A stretch of 64,000 nt of DNA, taken from the NCBI RefSeq assembly GCF_011927635.1, contig NZ_JAATJB010000004.1, positions 248,001-312,000 of the forward strand, read 5' to 3'. Numbering within the stretch: the first letter of the stretch is position 1; every line of letters begins with the position of its first letter. Below, in pieces: positions 24,865 to 32,222 of the stretch. Under the pieces are notes generated by a model. The model was not told where the DNA came from. It searched no databases and was given only the letters and a program-made list of their open reading frames with translations. The DNA comes from Sphingomonas trueperi. GTDB taxonomy: Bacteria > Pseudomonadota > Alphaproteobacteria > Sphingomonadales > Sphingomonadaceae. A program made the translations under genes and the position numbers.

Positions 24865-25034
24865 GCCGGTGCCCGTTCGCGGGCGAGAAGGGAATGCGGT
24901 ACGGGCGCCTCGGCGCCCAAGACCGCAGCTGCCCCTGCAACTGTGTGCGGCGAGCGGCCGGGCAAAGGCCATTGGGAGCGATCCCGAGAAGGCGCCCGAA
25001 CCGCGACGACCCGCGAGCCAGGAGACCTGCCGGC
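24865..25034 (+). ncRNA. Cobalamin (adenosylcobalamin-type) riboswitch
   Basis: Leader RNA that binds a cobalamin and turns down the genes after it. The B12 box GAGCCAGGAGACCTGCC is present at 25015-25031. Upstream are GAGAAGGGAATGCGGT, the CCCCTGCAACTGT core and GCCATTGGGAGC...GAAGGC, in the normal order. The outer stem is GCCGG (24865-24869) with CCGGC (25030-25034). A later hairpin at 25106-25129 could be the expression platform. It stands directly before the cobT operon, which fits feedback by the end product. Confidence 0.93.
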
Positions 25035-25105
25035 ACGGGGTCGCTCACGCCTGGTCCAGGGTGCGGCCACGGCGCGGAATCCTCCGTTCGAGCGACGAGA
25101 ATGTG

Positions 25106-25129
25106 CCGGGCACGCGACTGTGCGCCCGG
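25106..25129 (+). promoter_or_regulatory. Hairpin, possible expression platform of the riboswitch
   Basis: CCGGGC pairs with GCCCGG around an 12-base interior, followed by TCGATTGTCATT. It lies 72 bases after the riboswitch and 97 before cobT. An inverted repeat GTCGCTC/GAGCGAC (25040-25096) lies between. Whether control is by termination or by hiding the ribosome site cannot be told. Confidence 0.4.
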
Positions 25130-25161
25130 TCGATTGTCATTGCAGGAACGAGGCGACGAAC

Positions 25162-25206
25162 GTGTACATCAATGCTTTCCCCAAGCGCGGCGCAGGCGCG
25201 GCATGA
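25162..25206 (+). CDS. Possible 14-residue leader reading frame overlapping cobT
   Basis: GTG at 25162 with GAGG 8-9 bases upstream opens a frame reading VYINAFPKRGAGAA (first codon read as Met) whose TGA overlaps the cobT ATG (ATGA). If translated it would couple cobT translation to a ribosome arriving from the riboswitch leader. cobT has no clear ribosome site of its own just before its ATG, which supports the idea. A product this short has no predicted function. Confidence 0.35.
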   Translation: MYINAFPKRGAGAA

Positions 25207-26219
25207 TCGATCTGTCGAGCGTCGCCGCGTTCGGTCGCGCGCTGGCTTCGCTGCCTTCTCGCGACGCGGCTGCCGCGGATGCCGCGCGGCAACGCCAGCA
25301 GCAGCTCACCAAGCCGCCGGGTTCGCTGGGGCGGCTGGAGGACCTCGCGATCTTCCTCGCCGGTTGGCAGGGCCGTGCGCACCCCTCGATGGATGCGGCG
25401 CGGGCGGTGATCTTCGCCGGCAACCACGGCGTCGCCGCGCAGGGCGTCAGCGCCTTCCCCGCTGAAGTGACCACGCAAATGGTCGCCAATTTCGCGGCGG
25501 GCGGTGCCGCGATCAACGCACTGACCGGCGCGATCGGGATGCGGCTGGACGTGGTCGCACTCGACCTCGACCGCCCCACCTGCGACTTCACCACCGGCCC
25601 GGCGATGGACGAAGCCGATTGCCTTGACGCACTCCAGCAGGGCGCCGCGGTGGTAACTGCCGATACCGATCTGCTGCTGCTCGGCGAGATGGGCATCGCC
25701 AACTCGACGGCGGCCGCGGCGCTTTGCCTGCGCAGCTTCGGGGGCACGCCGGCGGATTGGGCCGGCCCCGGCACCGGCCTCGACGCGCACGGCGTCGGCC
25801 ACAAGGGCGCGGTGATCGCCCGCGCGATCGAGGTCCATGCCGAGGCACTCCACACGCCCTTCGAGACGCTGCGGCGGCTGGGCGGTCGCGAACTGGCGGC
25901 GATTGCCGGCGCCGTCCTCGCCGCGCGCCATGCGGGGGTGCCGGTGCTGCTCGACGGCTTCATCTGCTGTGCATCGCTCGCGCCCTTGGCAGCGACGGCA
26001 CCCGGCATCGTCGACCATTGCATCGCCGGCCATTGCTCAGCCGAACCCGGCCATGCACGGCTGCTCGCGCGGCTGGGGCTGGAGCCGCTGCTGCGGCTCG
26101 ACATGCGGCTGGGCGAAGGCAGCGGCGCAGCGGTGGCCGCAGCGGTGCTGCGCTCGGCGCTGGCCGCGCACAACGGCATGGCGACCTTTGCCGAGGCAGG
26201 CGTCGCCGGCGGCGCATGA
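25203..26219 (+). CDS. cobT: Nicotinate-nucleotide--dimethylbenzimidazole phosphoribosyltransferase
   Basis: Makes alpha-ribazole 5'-phosphate from nicotinate mononucleotide and dimethylbenzimidazole for the lower ligand of cobalamin. 338 residues. KPPGSLGRLEDLA, FAGNHGVAAQGVSAFP and GEMGIANSTAAAAL are diagnostic, and the catalytic Glu305 is in MRLGEGSGAA. It is the first gene after the riboswitch and overlaps the downstream phosphatase gene by 4 bases (ATGA). Its start overlaps a short leader frame. Confidence 0.96.
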   Translation: MIDLSSVAAFGRALASLPSRDAAAADAARQRQQQLTKPPGSLGRLEDLAIFLAGWQGRAHPSMDAARAVIFAGNHGVAAQGVSAFPAEVTTQMVANFAAGGAAINALTGAIGMRLDVVALDLDRPTCDFTTGPAMDEADCLDALQQGAAVVTADTDLLLLGEMGIANSTAAAALCLRSFGGTPADWAGPGTGLDAHGVGHKGAVIARAIEVHAEALHTPFETLRRLGGRELAAIAGAVLAARHAGVPVLLDGFICCASLAPLAATAPGIVDHCIAGHCSAEPGHARLLARLGLEPLLRLDMRLGEGSGAAVAAAVLRSALAAHNGMATFAEAGVAGGA

Positions 26220-26782
26220 GCGGCATCGTCCTCCACCTGCTGCGCCACGGCATCACCGAGGCCGACGGCCGGCTGATCGGCCGCACCGACGCGCAGCCGC
26301 TCGCGGAGGGGGTCGACGCCTGCGTCGCGCGCGCAAACGGGCTGGCGGTGGACGCAGTGGTGAGCTCCGATCGCGCCCGCAGTGCGGTACCTGCAAGGCA
26401 GATCGCGGCCGCCCTGTCCCTTGAAGCCGGCGAAGACCCTCGCTGGCGCGAACTCGATTTCGGCGCATGGGACGGGCTGTCCTTCGACGCGATCGACGCC
26501 GAGGCACTCGCCGCATTCCAGGCGGAACCGGCGCGTCATGTGCCCCCCGGCGGCGAAACCTGGCCGGCACTTGTTGCGCGCGTCGGCGACGCGATCGATG
26601 CCATCGACCGCCCGACCCTTGTGGTAACCCATGGCGGTGCGATGCGGGCGGCGCTCGCCAGCCTGTGCACCTTCGACTTCCCCCACCTCTGGAACATCGC
26701 TTTGCCCCATGCCGCGCTGCTGAGCCTGCGCGTTTGGCCCGGCACCCCGCGCGTCGGCCAGATCATCGGACTCGTGACATGA
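26216..26782 (+). CDS. cobC: Histidine phosphatase, probable alpha-ribazole phosphatase
   Basis: Expected to remove the phosphate from alpha-ribazole phosphate (or adenosylcobalamin phosphate). 188 residues of the phosphoglycerate-mutase-like superfamily: phosphohistidine in LLRHGITE near residue 10, Glu in WRELDFGAWDG, and second His in VVTHGGAMRAAL. The superfamily is broad, so the specific role comes from position between cobT and cobS, overlapping both by 4 bases. The symbol follows Salmonella usage; in Pseudomonas cobC means the decarboxylase. Confidence 0.85.
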   Translation: MSGIVLHLLRHGITEADGRLIGRTDAQPLAEGVDACVARANGLAVDAVVSSDRARSAVPARQIAAALSLEAGEDPRWRELDFGAWDGLSFDAIDAEALAAFQAEPARHVPPGGETWPALVARVGDAIDAIDRPTLVVTHGGAMRAALASLCTFDFPHLWNIALPHAALLSLRVWPGTPRVGQIIGLVT

Positions 26783-27501
26783 GAGAATTCGTCCTCGCCC
26801 TCCAGTTCCTCACGCGCCTGCCGCTGCCCGCGGTTAAGGCGAACGACGCGACCTTCGCCCGATCGATGCGCTGGTTCCCTGCGGCCGGGCTGCTGGTCGG
26901 GCTGGTGCTGCTCGTCGCCCTGTTGCTAGGCAATTTGCTCGATCCCTGGACCGGCGCCCTGCTCGGCCTCTTCGCCTGGGTAAGCGTCACCGGCGCGCTC
27001 CATCTCGACGGGCTCGCCGACCTCGCCGATGCCCGCGGCGCGCTGCACAAGGGGGGCGAGCGGCTGCGCGAAGTGCTCGCCGACCCGCATGTGGGCAGCT
27101 TCGGGGTAGTGGCGATCGGGCTGCAGCTGCTTGCCAAGCTGGTGCTGCTCCACGCGCTGCTGGCCAGCCCCGGCTGGTGGACCATCCTGTTCGTCCCCGC
27201 CGCCGCCCGCTTCGGCCCGCTGGTGTGGACGCGCTGGCTGCCGCCGCTGCACGAGGGGCTGGCCAGCCGCTTCCGCAGCGCGGTGCGCCCCGCCGACCTG
27301 ATCGTCTGGCTGGTGCTGCTCGCCTTCGCCGCCGCGCTTGCGGCCCCCGCGCTGCTCGCAGCGCCCGTGCTGATTGCCGCCTGGGGCTGGCGGATCCAGC
27401 GCCTGCTTGGCGGCATCTCGGGGGACGGGCATGGCGCCGGGATCGAGCTGGTCGAGACCGGCCTGCTGCTGGCGCTGGTGATCGCGCCACACCTAGGATG
27501 A
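26779..27501 (+). CDS. cobS: Adenosylcobinamide-GDP ribazoletransferase (cobalamin synthase)
   Basis: Joins adenosylcobinamide-GDP and alpha-ribazole to make cobalamin at the inner membrane. 240 residues with 5-7 hydrophobic helices. The N-terminus LALQFLTRLPLP, the acidic motif HLDGLADLADARG and DPHVGSFGVVA, and the end GGISGDGHGAGIELVET are diagnostic. It overlaps genes on both sides by 4 bases. Confidence 0.96.
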   Translation: MREFVLALQFLTRLPLPAVKANDATFARSMRWFPAAGLLVGLVLLVALLLGNLLDPWTGALLGLFAWVSVTGALHLDGLADLADARGALHKGGERLREVLADPHVGSFGVVAIGLQLLAKLVLLHALLASPGWWTILFVPAAARFGPLVWTRWLPPLHEGLASRFRSAVRPADLIVWLVLLAFAAALAAPALLAAPVLIAAWGWRIQRLLGGISGDGHGAGIELVETGLLLALVIAPHLG

Positions 27502-28475
27502 GCGATCCGCTGCGCCACCATGGCGGCAACCTCGCCGCTGCCCGAGCGAGGTATGGCGACGGGCCGTGGCTCGACCTTTCGACCGGGATCAACCCGGTGC
27601 CCTGGCCGGTGCCCGTCGATCTCGACGTCGACCTGGGGCCGTTGCCCGATCCGTCGCTGCTCGCCGATCTCGAAACGGCGGCGGCAGCCCATTTCGGCCT
27701 GGTGCCCGAACAGGTCTGCGCAATCCCGGGCAGCGAAATGGGGCTGCGGCTGCTGGGACAATTGCTGGGCGGCAGCGCCTACCACCGCGTGCCGGGATAC
27801 CGCACCCATGGCGCGGCCTTCGCCGACAGTCTGCCACTGTCCGCGGACGGTCCCGTGTCGGGCGACGCAGCGCTGCTCCTCGCAAACCCGAACAACCCTT
27901 GCGGCACGCTGCGCGACCGGGCGGCGCTGGAGGCGATGCTCGCCGAGCGCACCGCCGCGGGCGGCTGGTTGATCGTCGACGAAGCCTTTGCCGATGCGCA
28001 TCCGGAGGCGAGCATCGCGCCGCTGGTGAACGATACGCGCCGGCTGATCGTGTTCCGCTCGTTCGGCAAATTCTTCGGACTGGCCGGGCTTCGGCTCGGC
28101 TTCGTCCTGGCCCCCCGCCTTATCCTCGCCCGCTACCGCGCCCTCCTCGGCGACTGGCCGATCGACGCGAGCGCGCTGGCGATCGGCACCCGCGCCTATC
28201 GCGACCGGGCTTGGATCGAGGCGACGCGGACCGCGCTTTCGGCCCGAGCTTCGACCTTTGACCGCCTGCTCGAAACGCACGGGCTGCTACCCGGGGGCAA
28301 GTCGCCGCTGTTCCGGCTGGCCTCCCACCCGGACGCCGCAGCGATCTTCGAGCGGCTGGCCCAGGCGCACATCCTCGTCCGCCCGTTCGACTATGCCCCG
28401 CGCTGGCTGCGCTTCGGTGTCCCGGCCGACGCCGCCGCGCTGGACCGTGTAGACCGGGCACTCCGCCATGGCTGA
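27498..28475 (+). CDS. cobD: Threonine-phosphate decarboxylase (aminotransferase fold)
   Basis: Makes 1-aminopropan-2-yl phosphate, the linker of the cobalamin nucleotide loop. 325 residues, PLP-dependent fold type I. Seen: HHGGNLAAARARYG at the start (family hallmark), LANPNNPCGTL, DEAFADA, and PLP Lys191 in RSFGKFFGLAGLRLG. Known as cobD in Salmonella and cobC in Pseudomonas. It overlaps cobS by 4 and cbiB by 8 bases. Confidence 0.93.
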   Translation: MSDPLRHHGGNLAAARARYGDGPWLDLSTGINPVPWPVPVDLDVDLGPLPDPSLLADLETAAAAHFGLVPEQVCAIPGSEMGLRLLGQLLGGSAYHRVPGYRTHGAAFADSLPLSADGPVSGDAALLLANPNNPCGTLRDRAALEAMLAERTAAGGWLIVDEAFADAHPEASIAPLVNDTRRLIVFRSFGKFFGLAGLRLGFVLAPRLILARYRALLGDWPIDASALAIGTRAYRDRAWIEATRTALSARASTFDRLLETHGLLPGGKSPLFRLASHPDAAAIFERLAQAHILVRPFDYAPRWLRFGVPADAAALDRVDRALRHG

Positions 28476-29400
28476 GCCGGTCGCGCTCGCCGCGCTGGCG
28501 CTGGAGGCGGCGGTCGGCTGGCCGGCCTGGCTCTACGCGCGGATCGGACATCCGGTCGGCGGCTTCGCCCGGCTGATCGCCGCCTGCGAGCGCCGCTGGA
28601 ACCGGCCCAAGGCTCCGGAGCAGCGCCGCCGGCGGTTCGGTGTCGCAACGGTGTTGCTGCTCTTTCTGATCGCGATCGCGGCCGGACTTGCGATCGAAGC
28701 CGTTGCGGCGCATTCCTCCTTCGGCTGGCTGGTGCTCGTGATCGCGGCCTTTCCGGGGCTCGCCCAGCATAGCCTCTACGTCCATGTCCGCCCCGTCGCA
28801 GCAGCGCTGGCGCGCGGTGACCTGACTGCGGCGCGCACGGCGGTCGGCTATATCGTCGGGCGCGACACCGCACGGCTCGACGCACCCGGTGTTGCTCGCG
28901 CCGCGATCGAAAGCCTCGCCGAGAGTTTCTGCGACGGCGTCGTCGCACCGCTGTTCTGGCTGCTCGTCGCCGGGCTGCCCGGTCTGTGGGCGTACAAGGC
29001 GATCAACACCGCCGACAGCCTGATCGGCCATCGCGAGCCCCGCTGGCGCGCCTTTGGCTGGGCGGCAGCGCGCACCGACGACCTGCTCAACCTGGTGCCC
29101 GCACGGCTATCGGGCATGCTGCTCTGCCTGGCCGGTGGGCGCGGCTGGCGGACCTTGTGGCGCGACGCCGGCAAGCACGCGTCGCCCAATGCCGGCTGGC
29201 CCGAAGCGGCGATGGCCGGTGCCCTCGGCCTGCGGCTCGCGGGGCCGATCGCCTATGACGGGGTGGTCGCCGACAAGCCGTGGATCGGCGACGGCCGCGC
29301 CGAGGCGACCGCGCACGATATCCGCCGCGCGCTCGCCCTCTATGTCCGCACCTGCGGGCTGCTATGGATCCTCGCCGGAGGGGTCGCATGGCTGCGCTGA
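28468..29400 (+). CDS. cbiB: Adenosylcobinamide-phosphate synthase
   Basis: An inner-membrane amide synthase attaching aminopropanol phosphate to adenosylcobyric acid. 310 residues, several hydrophobic helices. [15 protein letters not shown], the conserved [20 protein letters not shown] and [17 protein letters not shown] are diagnostic for CbiB/CobD. It overlaps cobQ by 13 bases. Called cobD in the Pseudomonas nomenclature. Confidence 0.95.
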   Translation: MAEPVALAALALEAAVGWPAWLYARIGHPVGGFARLIAACERRWNRPKAPEQRRRRFGVATVLLLFLIAIAAGLAIEAVAAHSSFGWLVLVIAAFPGLAQHSLYVHVRPVAAALARGDLTAARTAVGYIVGRDTARLDAPGVARAAIESLAESFCDGVVAPLFWLLVAGLPGLWAYKAINTADSLIGHREPRWRAFGWAAARTDDLLNLVPARLSGMLLCLAGGRGWRTLWRDAGKHASPNAGWPEAAMAGALGLRLAGPIAYDGVVADKPWIGDGRAEATAHDIRRALALYVRTCGLLWILAGGVAWLR

Positions 29401-30845
29401 TGCTGCAGGGGACCGGATCGGACGTCGGCAAGTCGGTGCTCGTCGCCGGGCTTTGCCGCGCGCTCGCCAACCGCGGCCTCCGCGTCCGGCCGTTCAAGCC
29501 GCAGAACATGTCGAACAACGCCGCGGTGACCGAGGATGGCGGCGAGATCGGCCGCGCCCAGGCGCTCCAGGCGCTCGCCTGCCGCGTGGCGCCGCATACC
29601 GACATGAACCCGGTGCTGCTCAAGCCCCAGGCCGATCGCACGTCCCAGCTGGTGGTGCACGGCAAGGTGCGCGGCACGCTCCACGCCGGCAATTACCGCG
29701 AGGCGCGCAAGGCGCTGCTCGGCGAGGTTCTGACCAGCTATCACCGCCTCTCGGCCGCGTGCGACCTGGTGCTGGTGGAAGGCGCAGGTTCGCCCGCCGA
29801 GATCAACCTGCGCGCCGGCGACATCGCGAACATGGGCTTCGCCCGCGCCGCGAAGGTGCCCGTGATCCTGGTCGGCGACATCGATCGCGGCGGGGTGATC
29901 GCGGCGGTTGTCGGCACCCGCGCGGTGCTCGACGCCGAGGATGCGGCGATGATCCGGGGTTTTCTGATCAACAAGTTCCGCGGCGATCCTGCACTGTTCT
30001 CTGACGGCTATGCGCAGATCGAAGAACGCTCCGGCTGGCGCGGCTATGGCCTGATCCCTTGGCTGCGCGACGCATCGCGGCTGCCGAGCGAGGACGCGGT
30101 GGTGCTCGAGCGCGGCGCGAAGGCGGAGGGCGGCCGCATGCTGATCGCCTGCCCGATGCTGCCGCGCATCGCCAATTTCGACGATCTCGATCCGCTCAAG
30201 CTCGAACCCGGCGTCACGCTGGCGATGATCCCGCCGGGCAGGCCGCTGCCGGGCGACGCGGCGCTGGTGATCCTGCCCGGCTCCAAGGCGACGATCGCCG
30301 ACCTCGCGGCCTTGCGCGAACAAGGCTGGGACATCGACCTGCTGGCGCACCACCGACGCGGCGGCGCCATCCTCGGCATTTGCGGCGGCTATCAGATGCT
30401 CGGCCGCACGATCACCGACCCGCACGGGATCGAGGGCCCGGCGGGCAGTGCCCCCGGGCTCGGCCTGCTCGACGTGGACACGGAACTCACCCGCGAGAAG
30501 GCGCTGCGGCCTGCGCGGGGCACCGCCCTCGGCGCGGAGATCCATGGATACGAGATGCACATGGGCGTCACTAGCGGCCCGGACACCGCCCACCCCTTCG
30601 CGACGCTCGACACCGGCTCGGACGGCGCCATTGCGCAGGATGGCCGCGTATTCGGCACCTATCTCCACGGCCTGCTCGCCAGCACGGAGCTTCGCCGGGC
30701 GCTGCTCGCGCGGATCGGCATCGCCTCAAGCGGGATGGATTATGCCGCCTCGGTCGATACCGCACTCGATGCGATCGCGGCCGAGCTCGAAACCCATGTC
30801 GACATCCCCGCGCTGATCGCGCTCGCCCAGGAAGCACCCCGATGA
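29388..30845 (+). CDS. cobQ: Cobyric acid synthase
   Basis: Amidates four side chains of adenosylcobyrinate a,c-diamide using glutamine and ATP. 485 residues: N-terminal ATPase-like domain with P-loop GTGSDVGKS at 8-16 and [11 protein letters not shown]-terminal class I glutamine amidotransferase domain with the nucleophile Cys in [11 protein letters not shown] and His in FGTYLHGLL. The ATG at 29388 overlaps cbiB by 13 bases, and the alternative Met four codons later is less good because AALML is typical. Also called cbiP. Confidence 0.96.
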   Translation: MAALMLQGTGSDVGKSVLVAGLCRALANRGLRVRPFKPQNMSNNAAVTEDGGEIGRAQALQALACRVAPHTDMNPVLLKPQADRTSQLVVHGKVRGTLHAGNYREARKALLGEVLTSYHRLSAACDLVLVEGAGSPAEINLRAGDIANMGFARAAKVPVILVGDIDRGGVIAAVVGTRAVLDAEDAAMIRGFLINKFRGDPALFSDGYAQIEERSGWRGYGLIPWLRDASRLPSEDAVVLERGAKAEGGRMLIACPMLPRIANFDDLDPLKLEPGVTLAMIPPGRPLPGDAALVILPGSKATIADLAALREQGWDIDLLAHHRRGGAILGICGGYQMLGRTITDPHGIEGPAGSAPGLGLLDVDTELTREKALRPARGTALGAEIHGYEMHMGVTSGPDTAHPFATLDTGSDGAIAQDGRVFGTYLHGLLASTELRRALLARIGIASSGMDYAASVDTALDAIAAELETHVDIPALIALAQEAPR

Positions 30846-31348
30846 CCAGCCTTTTCGTCCTCGGCGGCGCCCGTTCGGGCAAGAGCCGCTACGCGCAGGC
30901 CCGCGCCGAGTCGCTCGCCGGTGACCTGCTCTACCTGGCCACCGCGCAGGCGTTCGACGCGGAGATGGAGGAGCGCATCGCCCGCCACCGCGCCGACCGC
31001 GGCCCGCGCTGGTCGACGCTCGACGTGCCGCTCGACTTGCCCGCCGCGATCCTGGCCAATGCGGCGCCGGGCCGCGTGCTGCTGGTCGACTGCCTGACGC
31101 TGTGGACCTCGAACCTGATGTTCGCCGAGCGCGATCTCGACGCCGAGACGGAGGCGCTCGCCACCGCCGTGACGCAGGCCGCCGGTCCGGTGATCCTCGT
31201 CGCCAACGAAGTCGGCCTCGGCATCGTGCCCGACAACGCCCTCGCCCGCCGCTTCCGCGACGCCGCCGGGCGGATCAACCAGGCGATCGCCGCGACAGCG
31301 GACGAAGTGCAATTCATCGCCGCCGGACTGCCGCTGCCGCTGAAATAG
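30842..31348 (+). CDS. cobU: Adenosylcobinamide kinase / guanylyltransferase
   Basis: Phosphorylates adenosylcobinamide and then transfers GMP to it. 168 residues. The P-loop GGARSGKS is at 8-15, the likely guanylylated His49 in IARHRADRG, and [12 protein letters not shown] plus [11 protein letters not shown] are diagnostic. It is the last gene of the cobalamin series, overlapping cobQ by 4 bases. Called cobP in Pseudomonas. Confidence 0.96.
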   Translation: MTSLFVLGGARSGKSRYAQARAESLAGDLLYLATAQAFDAEMEERIARHRADRGPRWSTLDVPLDLPAAILANAAPGRVLLVDCLTLWTSNLMFAERDLDAETEALATAVTQAAGPVILVANEVGLGIVPDNALARRFRDAAGRINQAIAATADEVQFIAAGLPLPLK

Positions 31349-31359
31349 GCGGCAGTTGA

Positions 31360-31653
31360 CGGATCGGCGACAGCGCCACCGACACGCCCGAATGGCGCGG
31401 CTTCAGCCCGCTCGGGCGGCAATGGGTGGCGGAGATGAACCGGCTGGGCATGGTGATCGACGTCAGCCACGCCTCGGACGACGTGTTCGACCAGGCGCTG
31501 GCACTGTCGAAGACGCCGATCCTCGCCTCGCATTCCGGACCCAAAGCGATCTTCGATCATCCGTGCAACCTCGACGACGCGCGGATGCGCAAGCCGGCGG
31601 CGGCGGGCGAGGTGCTGCAGATCAACAGCGTCTATCTCGCGCCAGCGGTGTAG
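31360..31653 (+). pseudogene. Remnant of an M19 (renal dipeptidase-type) gene
   Basis: The frame between stops at 31357 and 31651 encodes only the middle of a membrane-dipeptidase-like protein: [49 protein letters not shown] and LQINSVYL. The histidines of VSHAS and ASHSG are typical for the M19 metal site. The normal family has about 350-420 residues, yet here both the N-terminal HxD part and the C-terminal third are missing. No start codon with a ribosome site is seen. It looks like a decayed or deleted gene between the cobalamin operon and the MarR gene. Confidence 0.75.
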
Positions 31654-31741
31654 GTACCTGGCGGCGATTCCCTGAGCGAGCGGCCGCGGCGCATCCCACA
31701 TAAAAAACATCCTGCCCATACCAGCGGAGAGCTTGACCTGA

Positions 31742-31761
31742 TTAGTTAGCGTCCTAACTAA
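31742..31761. promoter_or_regulatory. Perfect palindrome upstream of the MarR gene (operator with probable promoter)
   Basis: TTAGTTAG and CTAACTAA are exact inverted repeats around CGTC, ending 8 bases before the ATG at 31770. A TTGACC -35-like box (31733-31738) and a TAACTA -10-like box (31755-31760, 16-base spacer) overlap it, so MarR binding would block the promoter. A start site near 31767 would leave almost no untranslated leader, and I see no ribosome site before the ATG. Confidence 0.7.
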
Positions 31762-31769
31762 CGGCCCTC

Positions 31770-32222
31770 ATGGCCGATCGGCAAACCCTGGAACGCGCGC
31801 TCGCGACGCGAATGAACCCCGCATCGCGGGCGTGGCAGCGGCTGGGCGACGCAGCCCTTGCCTCGCTCGATATCTCCAGCTCGACCGGATGGACGCTGGT
31901 CTATCTTCAGCGACTGGGCGAGGACACGCGGCAGGCGGACCTCGCCCGCGCCGTGGGTGTGACCGAGGCGTCGCTGGTTCGGACGTTGCACGCACTGGAA
32001 GACGCCGGGCTCGTCGAACGCATCGCCGATCCGCGCGACCGCCGTGCCAACACGCTGCGGCTGACAAATGCCGGCGTTTCGCTTGCGTCACGGATCGACG
32101 CGCGGCTCGCCGCGTTGCGCAGCGAGTTGCTCGATGGGGTGAGTGACGAAGCGCTGGAGACGACCTTGGCGGTACTCGATCATCTGGCGGCGCGTCTCGC
32201 CGAACGGCGGCCGCAGCCATGA
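31770..32222 (+). CDS. MarR-family transcriptional regulator
   Basis: A 150-residue winged-helix dimer that probably represses its own operon. The DNA-binding helix lies in ADLARAVGVTEASLVRTLHA and the wing in RIADPRDRRANTLRLT, as in the family signature. It directly precedes the FUSC protein gene with a 4-base overlap (ATGA). The palindromic site just upstream is the likely operator. Aromatic or phenolic ligands are usual for MarR proteins beside such efflux genes, but the ligand here is unknown. Confidence 0.92.
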   Translation: MADRQTLERALATRMNPASRAWQRLGDAALASLDISSSTGWTLVYLQRLGEDTRQADLARAVGVTEASLVRTLHALEDAGLVERIADPRDRRANTLRLTNAGVSLASRIDARLAALRSELLDGVSDEALETTLAVLDHLAARLAERRPQP

